DNA from: DASRVA01 sp050732935
Lineage (GTDB): Bacteria; Gemmatimonadota; Gemmatimonadetes; JACCXV01; JAHWKZ01
Direction: 5' to 3'
Assembly: GCA_050732935.1 (NCBI GenBank)
Contig: JBOHRW010000200.1
Location: 1 to 55,387, forward strand
DNA: 55,387 bases
The notes under the pieces were generated by a model that made no database searches, was not told where the DNA came from, and saw nothing but the letters and a program-made list of their open reading frames with translations. A program made the translations under genes and the position numbers. Below, piece by piece: positions 15,460 through 23,145 of this stretch (position 1 is its first letter; each line of letters begins with the position of its first letter).

Positions 15460-15465
15460 TATATT
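15460..15465 (+). promoter_or_regulatory. -10 element placing the start at the tonB ATG
   Basis: TATATT stands out in very GC-rich DNA, ending seven bases before the A of the tonB start codon at 15472. Transcription would begin at or next to the ATG, giving a leaderless message. No good -35 box is visible. Confidence 0.4.
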
Positions 15466-15471
15466 CCTCCC

Positions 15472-16323
15472 ATGTTGCGCGACCGGGCCTCCCGGGCGGC
15501 GTTCGCGCTCGCCCTCCTCGTCCACGCCCTCGCAGTGGCCCCCGTCTGGGGCCGCCTCGACCTCGTGCCGGCGAAGGCGGAGCGGACCCCGGCGGACGAG
15601 CCGCCGCTCCGCTTCACCTTCGTGGAGGCGCCCGAAGCCCCAGAGGAGGCACCCGAGGAGCCGACCCCGCTCGTCTCGACCCGGGACAGCCGGGCCGCGC
15701 AGCCGAGCGCTCCCGAGCGACCGGAGGGCGAAGCCTATCAGGAGGGTCGGACGGCGATCCCGCAGCGCCCCCGGCCGGCGGGGAGCCCCGCGCAGCCGGG
15801 CGCGGTCGCCTCCGCGACGGCGGGAGAGCCGGAATCGAGAGAGCCCCAGCCGGCGGCCGCGCCCTCGCATGAGCCGGCGGGAATGGCGCCGGTCCGGCCG
15901 GGCCTCGGCTCGGTGCTTCAACGGGGGGCGTCCCCCGGTGATCGCCTTCCCGCCCCGGAGACGGACCAGCGCGCGACCCGGGCCCGGGCCGGCTCCAGCT
16001 ACAGCCTGAACACGACCGCCTGGGAGTTCGGGCCCTACATGGAGCGCCTGAAGCGCCGGATCGAGCGGCATGTGTTCCCGCCGCCGGCCTTCTACTACGG
16101 CACGGCGGCGTGGGCCACGCGGGTCAAGTTCCGCATCGCTCCCGACGGCCGGCTCGCGAGCCTGGAGCTCCTGGACCACCGCGGCGTCCGGAATCTGCAG
16201 CACGTGGCCCTCTCGGCGATCGAGGGAGCGGCCGACTACGAGCCCCTCCCGCTGGACTTTCCCGAATCGTATCTGGAGATCACAGGGAGCTTCTATTTCA
16301 ACACCTCGCCCCCGGCGCGGTAG
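15472..16323 (+). CDS. tonB: TonB-like energy transducer
   Basis: 283 residues. A single N-terminal membrane helix (residues ~8-27) is followed by a long Pro/Glu/Ala-rich periplasmic spacer (residues ~35-165) and a C-terminal domain of about 95 residues. That domain has the TonB strand pattern (YMERLKRRIERHVFPP, then VKFRIAPDGRLASLELLDHR). It links the proton motive force, through ExbB-ExbD, to outer-membrane transporters. No Shine-Dalgarno sequence is present; TATATT lies just upstream, so it may be translated from a leaderless mRNA. The order tonB-exbB-exbD is standard, but no TonB-dependent receptor is in the window. Confidence 0.85.
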   Translation: MLRDRASRAAFALALLVHALAVAPVWGRLDLVPAKAERTPADEPPLRFTFVEAPEAPEEAPEEPTPLVSTRDSRAAQPSAPERPEGEAYQEGRTAIPQRPRPAGSPAQPGAVASATAGEPESREPQPAAAPSHEPAGMAPVRPGLGSVLQRGASPGDRLPAPETDQRATRARAGSSYSLNTTAWEFGPYMERLKRRIERHVFPPPAFYYGTAAWATRVKFRIAPDGRLASLELLDHRGVRNLQHVALSAIEGAADYEPLPLDFPESYLEITGSFYFNTSPPAR

Positions 16324-16327
16324 GGCG

Positions 16328-16942
16328 ATGTGGGAGACGCTGAGCGAGGGCGGCATCACGATGATCCCGCTCGCGGCGTGCTCGGTGCTGGCCCTGTGGG
16401 TCATCCTCGAACGGTCGTGGAAGCTCCGTCGACCGCGAGTCGTCGTGCCCGAGATCGTGAGCGTGATCGACAGCCTGAGGGACCCGGCCGACATCACGCG
16501 GGCGCGCGAGGTCTGTCGGCGCTATCCGGGACCGTTCTCGACGATCGTGCAGGTGGCGCTGGACAACCACGCCGAGAGCAAGGACGAGATCCGTGAGCGG
16601 GTCGAGGTCCAGGGGCGGCAGGAGATCGCCGCCCTGGAACGCGGCCTCGGCGCGCTCGAGACGGTGGCCGGGATCGCGCCCCTGCTGGGCCTGCTGGGAA
16701 CCGTCCTCGGCATGATCGAGGTCTTCGAGATCATCTCGCGCCAGGGCGCGGGGCAGGCCCAGAACCTGTCGGGGGGGATCGCCGAAGCCCTGATCACGAC
16801 CGCGACCGGACTGTTCATCGGCATTCCCGCGCTCGTCTTCTACAACTACTTCACCGGCAAGGCGGAGCGGCTGGTCCTCGACATCGAGGGACACACGAAC
16901 CGGCTCATCCAGCGCATGCATACGTTGAGCGATGCGCCTTGA
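16328..16942 (+). CDS. exbB: ExbB/TolQ-family proton channel subunit
   Basis: 204 residues with three membrane helices: one near the N-terminus (ITMIPLAACSVLALWVILE) and two in the MotA/TolQ/ExbB domain (VAGIAPLLGLLGTVLGMIEV and ALITTATGLFIGIPALVFYN). The GLLGTVLGMI and TTATGL motifs with conserved Thr and Gly residues are diagnostic. It forms the pentameric stator channel with ExbD and powers TonB. It starts four bases after tonB and overlaps exbD by 11 bases. Confidence 0.93.
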   Translation: MWETLSEGGITMIPLAACSVLALWVILERSWKLRRPRVVVPEIVSVIDSLRDPADITRAREVCRRYPGPFSTIVQVALDNHAESKDEIRERVEVQGRQEIAALERGLGALETVAGIAPLLGLLGTVLGMIEVFEIISRQGAGQAQNLSGGIAEALITTATGLFIGIPALVFYNYFTGKAERLVLDIEGHTNRLIQRMHTLSDAP

Positions 16943-17360
16943 GAAGGGCCGCCGGCGAAAGGCGCTGATCAACGTCACGTCGCTGATCGACGTCGTCTTT
17001 CTGCTCCTCATCTTCTTCGTCGTCACCTCGACGTTCCTGGAGCGACCGGGGATCGACTTGACGCTCCCCGAAGCGGGCTCGGGCGAGACCGAGGTTTCCG
17101 TCGTGACGGTGCGGATCGTCGCCGACGGCCAGATCTTCGTGGGGTCGCAGCCGGTGCCGCTCGAAGACCTCGCCAGGGTTCTCGAAACGCGCCTCCGCGC
17201 GGAGGAGACCACCGACGTGACGCTGGAGGCCGACCGGAGCGTTCCCCACGGCCGCGTCGTGGCCGCCATGGACGCGGCCCGGCGGGCTGGCGCCCGGGGC
17301 CTCGTGGTGGCCACCCGCCCGGAGTCGGAGGCGAGCCCGCGGATGGAGACGCGTCCGTGA
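16932..17360 (+). CDS. exbD: ExbD/TolR-family protein
   Basis: 142 residues. A basic N-terminus precedes one membrane helix (NVTSLIDVVFLLLIFFVVTS) with the proton-carrying Asp20 in the LIDVVFLLL motif. The periplasmic domain has the ExbD strand-helix pattern (VTVRIVADGQIFVG, then VTLEADRSVPHGRVVAAMDA). The start lies inside the exbB end, so the two are coupled. The next gene, a histidine kinase, begins seven bases after the stop. Confidence 0.93.
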   Translation: MRLEKGRRRKALINVTSLIDVVFLLLIFFVVTSTFLERPGIDLTLPEAGSGETEVSVVTVRIVADGQIFVGSQPVPLEDLARVLETRLRAEETTDVTLEADRSVPHGRVVAAMDAARRAGARGLVVATRPESEASPRMETRP

Positions 17361-17367
17361 GCCGCCC

Positions 17368-20300
17368 GTGAGCCGCGCCGCGCAGACCTTCGTCGCGGCG
17401 ACCGCCCTCGCCGGGATCGTGTTCGTCGTCGGTCCCGGTCCGCCGGGCATCGCCCTCGCGCTCGCCACCGCCGGGATGGTCGGGGCGGCGTTCGCGCTCG
17501 AGCGCCCGCGTCGCTGGAGCCTGCGCGCGGGATACGCCCTGCTGCTGACCTTCCTCGCCCTCTGGGCCTACGTGCACCTGGAGGCGTGGCGGCTGAATCA
17601 GGGTGGAGCCGACGCCGTCCGGCGCCTGGCCGTGGAAAAGGGCGAGCAGGTGGCAGACATCCTGGAGGGCCGGCTCCAGGTCGACCGAGATCTCGCCGAG
17701 CGGGTCGCCTCGCGATTGTCCGAGCGGGCGCGGCGCTTCCCGGCCGAGACGGTGCAGGATCCCGAGCTGTTCGTCGCGCTGGGCCGGGCGGCCGGCTCCC
17801 GGCTGGCTGACGGCGTGGGGCTCGAGGTCTACGACGCCGCCGGCAGCCTGCGGGCGTGGTGGGGGGACCCGCGCGGCGAGCGCCTCCCCGCCGACTCGGT
17901 CGCGCTGCCCGTGGAGCACGCGGTCGTGCGCCGCCCCGCCGGCTATACGCTGGGCTACGCGGGAGCGCCATGGATTGTCCGCGGGGACTCCTTCCGGGTC
18001 ATCGTCAAGGACGTGTGGGGGGTTCAGAGCCCGCTGGGAGGGACCACCGACCCCGACCTCGTCCTGCCGACCCTCGAGCGACGGGAGGATCTGGCGTTCC
18101 GGGTCGTGCCCGTGGACTCGGCCCGCCAGGGCGCGCCGATCATGGGGGCGGCGCGCGCGGTGGGCCACGTGGTGGGCGAGCGCTTCATGGTCGAGCGCTT
18201 CCTCGAGGAGCGACGGGCGGGCACCCGGCGTCTCCTGGGACTGCTTTACCTGTGGCCCCTGGTCTGGTCCTTCGGGGCCGTCTGGCAGGCCGCCCGGAGG
18301 GGGATCACGACCCGGCCCGACCTCGGCCGCGGCGCCCTCCTGACGGTTGCCGGCCGGCTGGCGCTGGTGGCCGTGGTCTGGGCCTTTCTCGTGAGCTCCC
18401 GCTACCTGGCCCTGTTCCTGCCCGCCGACTGGTTCAGCCCGCTCGGGTTCGCGGTCGAGATGTTCGGGCCGGGAGGGCGCTCGGCGGGGGATCTCTTCGT
18501 CACCGCCGGTCTGGCGATGCTGTTCGCGATCGGCGCGTACGCTTTCGTTCCGGCGCGCCGCCATCGATCGCTTGGACTGGCCGGGCTGGGCCTCCTCGCC
18601 GTCGGCCTGCTGGCGTGGCTGATCCTGCGCGGCGCGACGCCGGTCGTGGAGAGCGCGGTCCGGGGCATGAGCCTGAGCGTCTTCTTCAGCCCGACGCTCC
18701 TCTTCTCGCCCCACTACATGATGGTCCTGCTGGCGTTCGCGCTGTTCGCCGCCGTGGTCATCATCGCGCTGGCCGCCGGCCTGCGGCCACTCGGCGTTCC
18801 CGCCGGTCGCTGGTGGACGGTGGCGGCGGCGGCGGTGACGGCGGCGGCCCTGGCGGTCGCCGCGTGGATCCTCCCCGACGAGGCCATGCGCGGCCGACCG
18901 GAGATCATCCGGGCGCTCCTCGCGCTCGGGCTGGCGGGGGCGGCCTGGCTCGTCCACGCGGTCGGGCTGAGACGTTTCACGGGACGTGGGGCGGGTCCCG
19001 CGGTCGGGCTGGTGGCGGTGACGCTCGGGGCGCTGATCATGTTTCCGCTCTTCGCGCGCGCCAGGGTCGAGGCCGCACAGGAGCTGCTGGTGGAGCGCGC
19101 CGAGCGGATCGGCGAGGCGTCCGCGCAATGGCTCCAGTACACGATGTCCCGGATGGTGGAGTACCTGGCCCAGAGCCCCGAAGTGGAGCGGGCGATCGTG
19201 GAGGGCAACCGGGACGCGGCGCTGCTCTTATGGAGCCAGAGCCCGCTAAGGACCCCCGACTTCGCCTCCGGTCTCTACCTGGTGGACGCCGCCGGGGAGA
19301 TCGTGAGCCAGTTCGCGCTGACGACGGTGGACCTCTCGGGGCGGGCCCGTGAGCGGGCCGGTGCAGAGGCGGTGCAGGTGGAGGTGGAAGGGTCCCCGGA
19401 GGAGGGCGGGATCTGGTGGGCCACCGTGCCCGTCTATCGGGGCGAGGAGCGGGTGGGCGCCGCCGTGGCGATGTCGACCGACGCCACCCAGCTCCGGCAG
19501 GCGCCCGGGGCGACGTTCCTCCTGAGCGACCTCCTGGCCGGCTCCGAAGCCTCCTTCGAGCCCGTCTTGTACCGGGCGCTGGAGCCGGCCGAGACGCCCC
19601 CGCCACGCACGCTCCTGACGAGCGTCGAGCGGCCGGACGGGACGCGGGTTCGGCTCGCCCTGCCGCTGGATCCCTTGCTCCCCGGCCCTCGTCCCTACGC
19701 CCTGTTCGCCGTCGTCGCGGCGATCGTGGGGCTGTTGCTGGGTCACGCCGAGCGGTGGACCGATCCTCGCGCCCGCGCCCGATGGTGGCGCCGCGCGCGG
19801 GCGGAGAACCCGCTGCGCTCGTTCCGCGTCCAGCTCCTGCTCGCCTTCGTCGCGGTGGCGGCGGTGCCGCTGACCCTCTACGGCGTCCTGAGCTACCGGG
19901 CGACCCGCGCCGAGGTCTTGGAGGCGACCCGCACGGCGGCCACCGAAGGGCTGGGTGCGGCGAGTCGCCTGATCGTGGAGGACGCCGTCCTCGAGCAGGG
20001 GACGACCCGCGCCCTGACGTCACGCCTGCGGGAGATCGCCGACGTCCTGGAGCAGGATCTGATTCTCTTCTGGCGCGGCCGCGCGGTCGCCTCGAGTCGT
20101 CCCGAGATCTTCGCCTCGCGCCTCTTCGCCGACCGGATGAAGGGCGAGGTCTACACCGAGCTCTTCGCGGGCGGGCGTCCGAGCGTGTTCGACTCCATGA
20201 GCCTGGGCGGCCGTTCCTTCCTGGTGGCCTATCGCCCGCTCCGCGAGTCGGGGGCGCCCGCCGGCTACGTCCTGGCGACCCCGCTCCTCATCCGCGAGGA

Positions 20301-21609
20301 CCAGGCCCGGCTCGATCTGCAGCGGCTGGGAGAGATGGTGTTCCTCCTGTCGGCCTTCTCGATCGTGTTCCTGCTGGTCGTGGGGTGGGGGCTGGCGCGG
20401 TTCATGGCCCGACCTCTCGGGGCTCTCGAGCAGGGCACCCGTCAGATCGCCGCGGGAAAGCTGGCCTACCGGCTCCCCGCACCCGCCCGGCGGGACGAGT
20501 TCGGGCGTCTCCAGCAGGCTTTCAACGCCATGGCCGAGCGGCTGGACACGAGCCAGCGCGCGCTGGAGGAGGAGAAGTCCCGCGTCCAGGCGATCCTGGC
20601 CTCGGTGGGCGCCGGTGTCGTCGCCCTCGACGGGGAGGGGCGGGTGCGCGTCCTGAACGAGCGGGCGGCGGTGCTCCTCGGGGAGCGCCCCGAGATGGTG
20701 CTCGGCGAGCGGGCGTCCGGGCTCGCCCGTCGTAACGACGTCGCCGCTCGCTTCTGGGCGCTTGTCGCACGTCAGCTCTCGGGTGGCCGGACCGATCGCG
20801 ATCTCGTGCTCAGGCGGGACGGCGAGGAGCGCCATTACCATGTGGTCTTCACCGGGCTCCGGGAGCCCGGCGGCTCCGAGGATCGAGGCCTGGTAGTGGC
20901 GTTCGAGGACATCAGCGCCAACGTCGCCTCCCAGCGCGTCCTGGCATGGGGCGAGATGGCGCGCCAGGTGGCCCACGAGATCAAGAACCCGCTGACCCCC
21001 ATGAAGCTCTCCCTGCAGCATCTCGAACGAACGGTGGACGACCGGCCCGACAACTTCGAGGAGCTGTTCCGCGCCAACCTGGATCTGGTGCTGAGCGAGA
21101 TCGACCGTCTCGAGCGGATCGCCGGGAACTTCGCGCGCTTCGCGGTTCCCGATCCAGGGGCGCTGGTGCCCTTCGACGCCGTGGAGGTCGCGCAGGGCGC
21201 GCTGGCCCTCTTCGAGCGCGGCGGTGAGGCCGTGAGCTACGGCCTGGAGGGCGAGCCGGAAAGGCTGTTCCTCCTCGGCGAGCCGGAGGAGTTCCGCCGC
21301 GTCCTGGTGAACCTGCTCCAGAACGCCCGCGACGCCGTGCTCTCCGGCGGCCGGGGGCGCGTGACCGTGCGCCTCGAGCGCGATCCCGAGCCCGGGTGGG
21401 CGCGGGTCTCGGTCATCGACGACGGCATCGGGTTGCCCGACGAGGGCCTGGAGCGGCTGTTCGAGCCTTCCTTCTCGACCAAGACCCGGGGCACGGGGCT
21501 GGGGCTCGCCATCACGCGCCGCATCGTCGAGGCATGGGGCGGGACGATCGAGTACGAGCGGAGGGAGGAGGGGGGAACCGCGATCCACGCCCGCCTCCGC
21601 CTCGCCTGA
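17368..21609 (+). CDS. Giant NtrY-like membrane sensor histidine kinase
   Basis: 1413 residues, far longer than a typical kinase. About twelve hydrophobic segments interrupt the first ~810 residues, including a polytopic block at ~285-560, with extracytoplasmic domains near 75-285 and 570-770. A second sensory region (820-980) lies between membrane helices. Then come a HAMP domain (FMARPLGALEQGTRQIAAGK), a PAS domain (SVGAGVVALDGEGRVRVLNE), a HisKA domain with His1203 (ARQVAHEIKNPLTPMKLSL) and an HATPase_c domain (NLLQNARDAV, DDGIGLPDEG, TRGTGLGLAI). The kinase core is NtrY-type. No receiver-containing response regulator is adjacent. The GTG start is seven bases after exbD, so the kinase shares the tonB operon; it lies just upstream of Tad locus 2. 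Confidence 0.92.
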   Translation: MSRAAQTFVAATALAGIVFVVGPGPPGIALALATAGMVGAAFALERPRRWSLRAGYALLLTFLALWAYVHLEAWRLNQGGADAVRRLAVEKGEQVADILEGRLQVDRDLAERVASRLSERARRFPAETVQDPELFVALGRAAGSRLADGVGLEVYDAAGSLRAWWGDPRGERLPADSVALPVEHAVVRRPAGYTLGYAGAPWIVRGDSFRVIVKDVWGVQSPLGGTTDPDLVLPTLERREDLAFRVVPVDSARQGAPIMGAARAVGHVVGERFMVERFLEERRAGTRRLLGLLYLWPLVWSFGAVWQAARRGITTRPDLGRGALLTVAGRLALVAVVWAFLVSSRYLALFLPADWFSPLGFAVEMFGPGGRSAGDLFVTAGLAMLFAIGAYAFVPARRHRSLGLAGLGLLAVGLLAWLILRGATPVVESAVRGMSLSVFFSPTLLFSPHYMMVLLAFALFAAVVIIALAAGLRPLGVPAGRWWTVAAAAVTAAALAVAAWILPDEAMRGRPEIIRALLALGLAGAAWLVHAVGLRRFTGRGAGPAVGLVAVTLGALIMFPLFARARVEAAQELLVERAERIGEASAQWLQYTMSRMVEYLAQSPEVERAIVEGNRDAALLLWSQSPLRTPDFASGLYLVDAAGEIVSQFALTTVDLSGRARERAGAEAVQVEVEGSPEEGGIWWATVPVYRGEERVGAAVAMSTDATQLRQAPGATFLLSDLLAGSEASFEPVLYRALEPAETPPPRTLLTSVERPDGTRVRLALPLDPLLPGPRPYALFAVVAAIVGLLLGHAERWTDPRARARWWRRARAENPLRSFRVQLLLAFVAVAAVPLTLYGVLSYRATRAEVLEATRTAATEGLGAASRLIVEDAVLEQGTTRALTSRLREIADVLEQDLILFWRGRAVASSRPEIFASRLFADRMKGEVYTELFAGGRPSVFDSMSLGGRSFLVAYRPLRESGAPAGYVLATPLLIREDQARLDLQRLGEMVFLLSAFSIVFLLVVGWGLARFMARPLGALEQGTRQIAAGKLAYRLPAPARRDEFGRLQQAFNAMAERLDTSQRALEEEKSRVQAILASVGAGVVALDGEGRVRVLNERAAVLLGERPEMVLGERASGLARRNDVAARFWALVARQLSGGRTDRDLVLRRDGEERHYHVVFTGLREPGGSEDRGLVVAFEDISANVASQRVLAWGEMARQVAHEIKNPLTPMKLSLQHLERTVDDRPDNFEELFRANLDLVLSEIDRLERIAGNFARFAVPDPGALVPFDAVEVAQGALALFERGGEAVSYGLEGEPERLFLLGEPEEFRRVLVNLLQNARDAVLSGGRGRVTVRLERDPEPGWARVSVIDDGIGLPDEGLERLFEPSFSTKTRGTGLGLAITRRIVEAWGGTIEYERREEGGTAIHARLRLA

Positions 21610-21653
21610 AGCGGCGGCTGAAGCAGAAGAGAACTTCCTCCAAAATAGAAGCG

Positions 21654-21709
21654 CATTACACAACGCAACAGAAGGTTCATTACATAATGCGGAACTATGG
21701 TTCATTTTC
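21654..21709. repeat. Three phased CATTACA-like sites in an AT-rich tract
   Basis: CATTACA at 21654, CATTACA at 21678 and CATTTTC at 21703 are spaced 24 and 25 bases apart. The middle copy is the perfect palindrome CATTACATAATG (21678-21689), and GGTTCATT recurs at 21674 and 21699. The tract ends one base before a perfect -35 box, so it looks like a multi-site operator or an UP element. It stands out against the surrounding GC-rich DNA. Confidence 0.5.
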
Positions 21710-21710
21710 G

Positions 21711-21740
21711 TTGACATCCGAGAAGGCGTCATGGTAGGAT
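21711..21740 (+). promoter_or_regulatory. Sigma-70-type promoter of the candidate ncRNA
   Basis: A perfect TTGACA (21711-21716), an 18-base spacer and TAGGAT (21735-21740). Start predicted near 21747. It is preceded by the phased AT-rich repeats. No coding gene starts within 500 bases downstream. Confidence 0.65.
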
Positions 21741-21746
21741 GCGGGC

Positions 21747-21970
21747 GTTCGTCGAGATCGGGGGTGGGCTACCGCCCCCGGAAGTTTTCTCCCGACCGCC
21801 ACGGCGCGTCCGGGGTCGCCGGCGCCCCCCTCCGGCTGGCCCCACGCGCTCGGGGCGGGCCATGAAAGAGCGGGCGGCCGGCTAGAAGGCCCGCCCGGTG
21901 GCGGCGGCGCCGCGCTTCCCCCGTACCATCGGCCGCGAATCGGGTCCCAAGCCCGGTCCGCGGCCTTTTC
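21747..21970 (+). ncRNA. Candidate structured non-coding RNA or leader RNA
   Basis: Bounded by the promoter at 21711-21740 and the terminator at 21931-21969, about 220 nt. Base pairing found by eye: a 9-bp hairpin with loop GCTA (21759-21780); a closing stem 21796-21802/21898-21904 (CCGCCAC with GTGGCGG) enclosing two arms. Arm one is 21805-21848 (CGCGT/ACGCG, then GGGG/CCCC, then GCCGG/CCGGC). Arm two is 21872-21877/21891-21896 (GGGCGG/CCGCCC). The result is a three-way junction with ATGAAAGAG in a single-stranded joint. I do not recognise tmRNA, RNase P, SRP, 6S or a known riboswitch. It could be a small RNA or an attenuator ahead of Tad locus 2. GC-rich DNA folds easily, so conservation is needed. 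Confidence 0.5.
21931..21969 (+). terminator. Intrinsic terminator of the candidate ncRNA
   Basis: GGCCGCG (21931-21937) pairs with CGCGGCC (21959-21965); after a 2x2 internal loop, TCGGG pairs with CCCGG, closing a 7-base loop. TTTT (21966-21969) follows at once. This is the best-formed intrinsic terminator in the window. The 85 bases from here to the next promoter element hold nothing I can identify. Confidence 0.7.
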
Positions 21971-22053
21971 TCTGGAGGCGGTCGCCAAGGTCCGGGCCCG
22001 GTCGGGGAGGACGGACCGTGGCCGGAGCGATCGTGGACAGCTTTTGCTATAAA

Positions 22054-22068
22054 TGGGAAGCTCCTTGC
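22054..22068 (+). promoter_or_regulatory. Possible sigma-54 promoter of Tad locus 2
   Basis: TGGGAAGCTCCTTGC has GG and GC ten bases apart and a good TTGC, but only TGG matches well at -24. The start would fall near 22080, overlapping the sigma-70 -35 box at 22076. It is weaker than the locus 1 promoter. Confidence 0.3.
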
Positions 22069-22075
22069 CGGATCG

Positions 22076-22104
22076 TTGACAGAGCGCGACCCGGGTGGTA
22101 TCGT
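22076..22104 (+). promoter_or_regulatory. Sigma-70-type promoter of Tad locus 2
   Basis: A perfect TTGACA (22076-22081), the ideal 17-base spacer and TATCGT (22099-22104). The start near 22111 gives a leader of about 190 bases before flp at 22304. I see no gene in that leader. Confidence 0.65.
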
Positions 22105-22303
22105 GGTTTTCCGCGACCAGGCCAACCGAAAGGAACGGAGGGACGTCGGACCGACCTCAAGAGTGACCGTGAGCGACGCTGGAGGACCCGCGAAGTCGGC
22201 GCCCGATCCGCGCTGCACGAGAGCGAAGCCGGACGCGAGCACCACGGCATGGAAGGTTGGCCGCCACCCCCCGCAAAACCAGGAGAAACGGAGGAATCCG
22301 TCC

Positions 22304-22501
22304 ATGCTTGACCTCTTGAAGGCATTCTGGACCGACGAGTCGGGCCAGGACCTCGTGGAGTACGCGATGCTGCTCGCGCTGATCGCGCTGATCGTGATCG
22401 GCGCCGTGGCGCTGCTGGGTCAGGGAATCGAGGATACGTTCGCCAACATCACCAAGGCGCTGCCGCTCGGCGGTGGCGGTGGCGGCGGCGGCGGCAGCTG
22501 A
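22304..22501 (+). CDS. flp: Flp-type pilin of locus 2 with poly-glycine tail
   Basis: A 65-residue prepilin. The leader MLDLLKAFWTDESG is cut after Gly14, and QDLVEYAMLLALIALIVIG follows with Glu+5/Tyr+6. The mature pilin ends in a run of nine glycines and a serine, an unusual flexible tail that could lie on the fibre surface. The leader and cleavage site are nearly identical to the major pilin of locus 1, so either peptidase should process it. A GGAGGA site lies about eight bases before the ATG. A hairpin (22531-22555) separates it from the peptidase gene. Confidence 0.92.
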   Translation: MLDLLKAFWTDESGQDLVEYAMLLALIALIVIGAVALLGQGIEDTFANITKALPLGGGGGGGGGS

Positions 22502-22530
22502 GATCACGGTGGGTCCCGCCTAGAGGCCAC

Positions 22531-22555
22531 GGGTCCGTAGAAAGTCGGCGGACCC
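22531..22555 (+). terminator. Intercistronic hairpin after the locus 2 pilin
   Basis: GGGTCCG (22531-22537) pairs perfectly with CGGACCC (22549-22555) across an 11-base loop, with no T tract. It occupies the same position as the hairpin after the locus 1 pilins and may raise pilin mRNA level. Confidence 0.45.
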
Positions 22556-22594
22556 GGACCCGGTCGGGGACGTGAGGAGGTGGCCGGCGACACG

Positions 22595-23104
22595 ATGATG
22601 ACGAATCTCGCTCTGGGAGGGCTGGCGATCCTGGTCCTGGTGGCGGTGTGGTGGGACGTCCGCGAGCGACGGATCCCCAACGCGCTGACGGTCACGGGGC
22701 TCGGTCTGGCGATCGGCCTGCGGGCGCTGGATGGGCCGGGGCCGCTCGCGTTCGGCCTCGCCGGGATGGGGATCGCGCTCCTCCTCGCGCTGCCCCTGGT
22801 CGCCCTGGGCGGCCTGGGGGGCGGCGACGCCAAGCTCCTGGCGGCGGTCGGTGCGTTCCTGGGACCCGGGCAGCTTCTGGTGGCGCTGGCGATCACCGCG
22901 CTCGCGGGCGGGACCATGGCGGTCGTCCTGGCGATTCACCGGGGCGCCCTCTACGAGTCCATGATCGGGGCGGGAGCGCTGGTGACGAGCCTGTTTGGAT
23001 CGGCGGCAGAACGTCCACGCAGGACGATCCGGACGCCGGGCGCGCTCACCATTCCCTACGCCGTGCCGATCGCCATCGGCGCCCTCGCGGTCTGGCTCCT
23101 GTGA
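22595..23104 (+). CDS. cpaA: Prepilin peptidase CpaA/TadV, locus 2
   Basis: 169 residues from ATG 22595. This start puts the catalytic Asp21 (VAVWWDVRERRIPN) and Asp78 (GGLGGGDAK) at exactly the positions found in the locus 1 enzyme. A GTG at 22580 is in frame but lies inside the GGAGG ribosome site. It is a polytopic A24-family aspartic peptidase without a methylase domain, expected to cut the Flp and TadE leaders. Its place between pilin and tadE copies locus 1. Confidence 0.92.
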   Translation: MMTNLALGGLAILVLVAVWWDVRERRIPNALTVTGLGLAIGLRALDGPGPLAFGLAGMGIALLLALPLVALGGLGGGDAKLLAAVGAFLGPGQLLVALAITALAGGTMAVVLAIHRGALYESMIGAGALVTSLFGSAAERPRRTIRTPGALTIPYAVPIAIGALAVWLL

Positions 23105-23145
23105 CGGATCCGAGGCGGAGCACTCAGGATGGCAAGGTGACGAAG

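Noticed and set aside
21747..22303. A cyclic-di-GMP or other known riboswitch ahead of Tad locus 2
   Set aside because: I looked for the conserved core sequences of c-di-GMP, TPP, FMN and cobalamin riboswitches and did not find them. The fold described is reported as an unknown RNA instead.
21898..22311. Open frames of about 137-178 codons across the region upstream of the locus 2 pilin, on both strands
   Set aside because: They cross the terminator and promoter elements, have no ribosome site and show only biased Arg/Gly/Pro composition.
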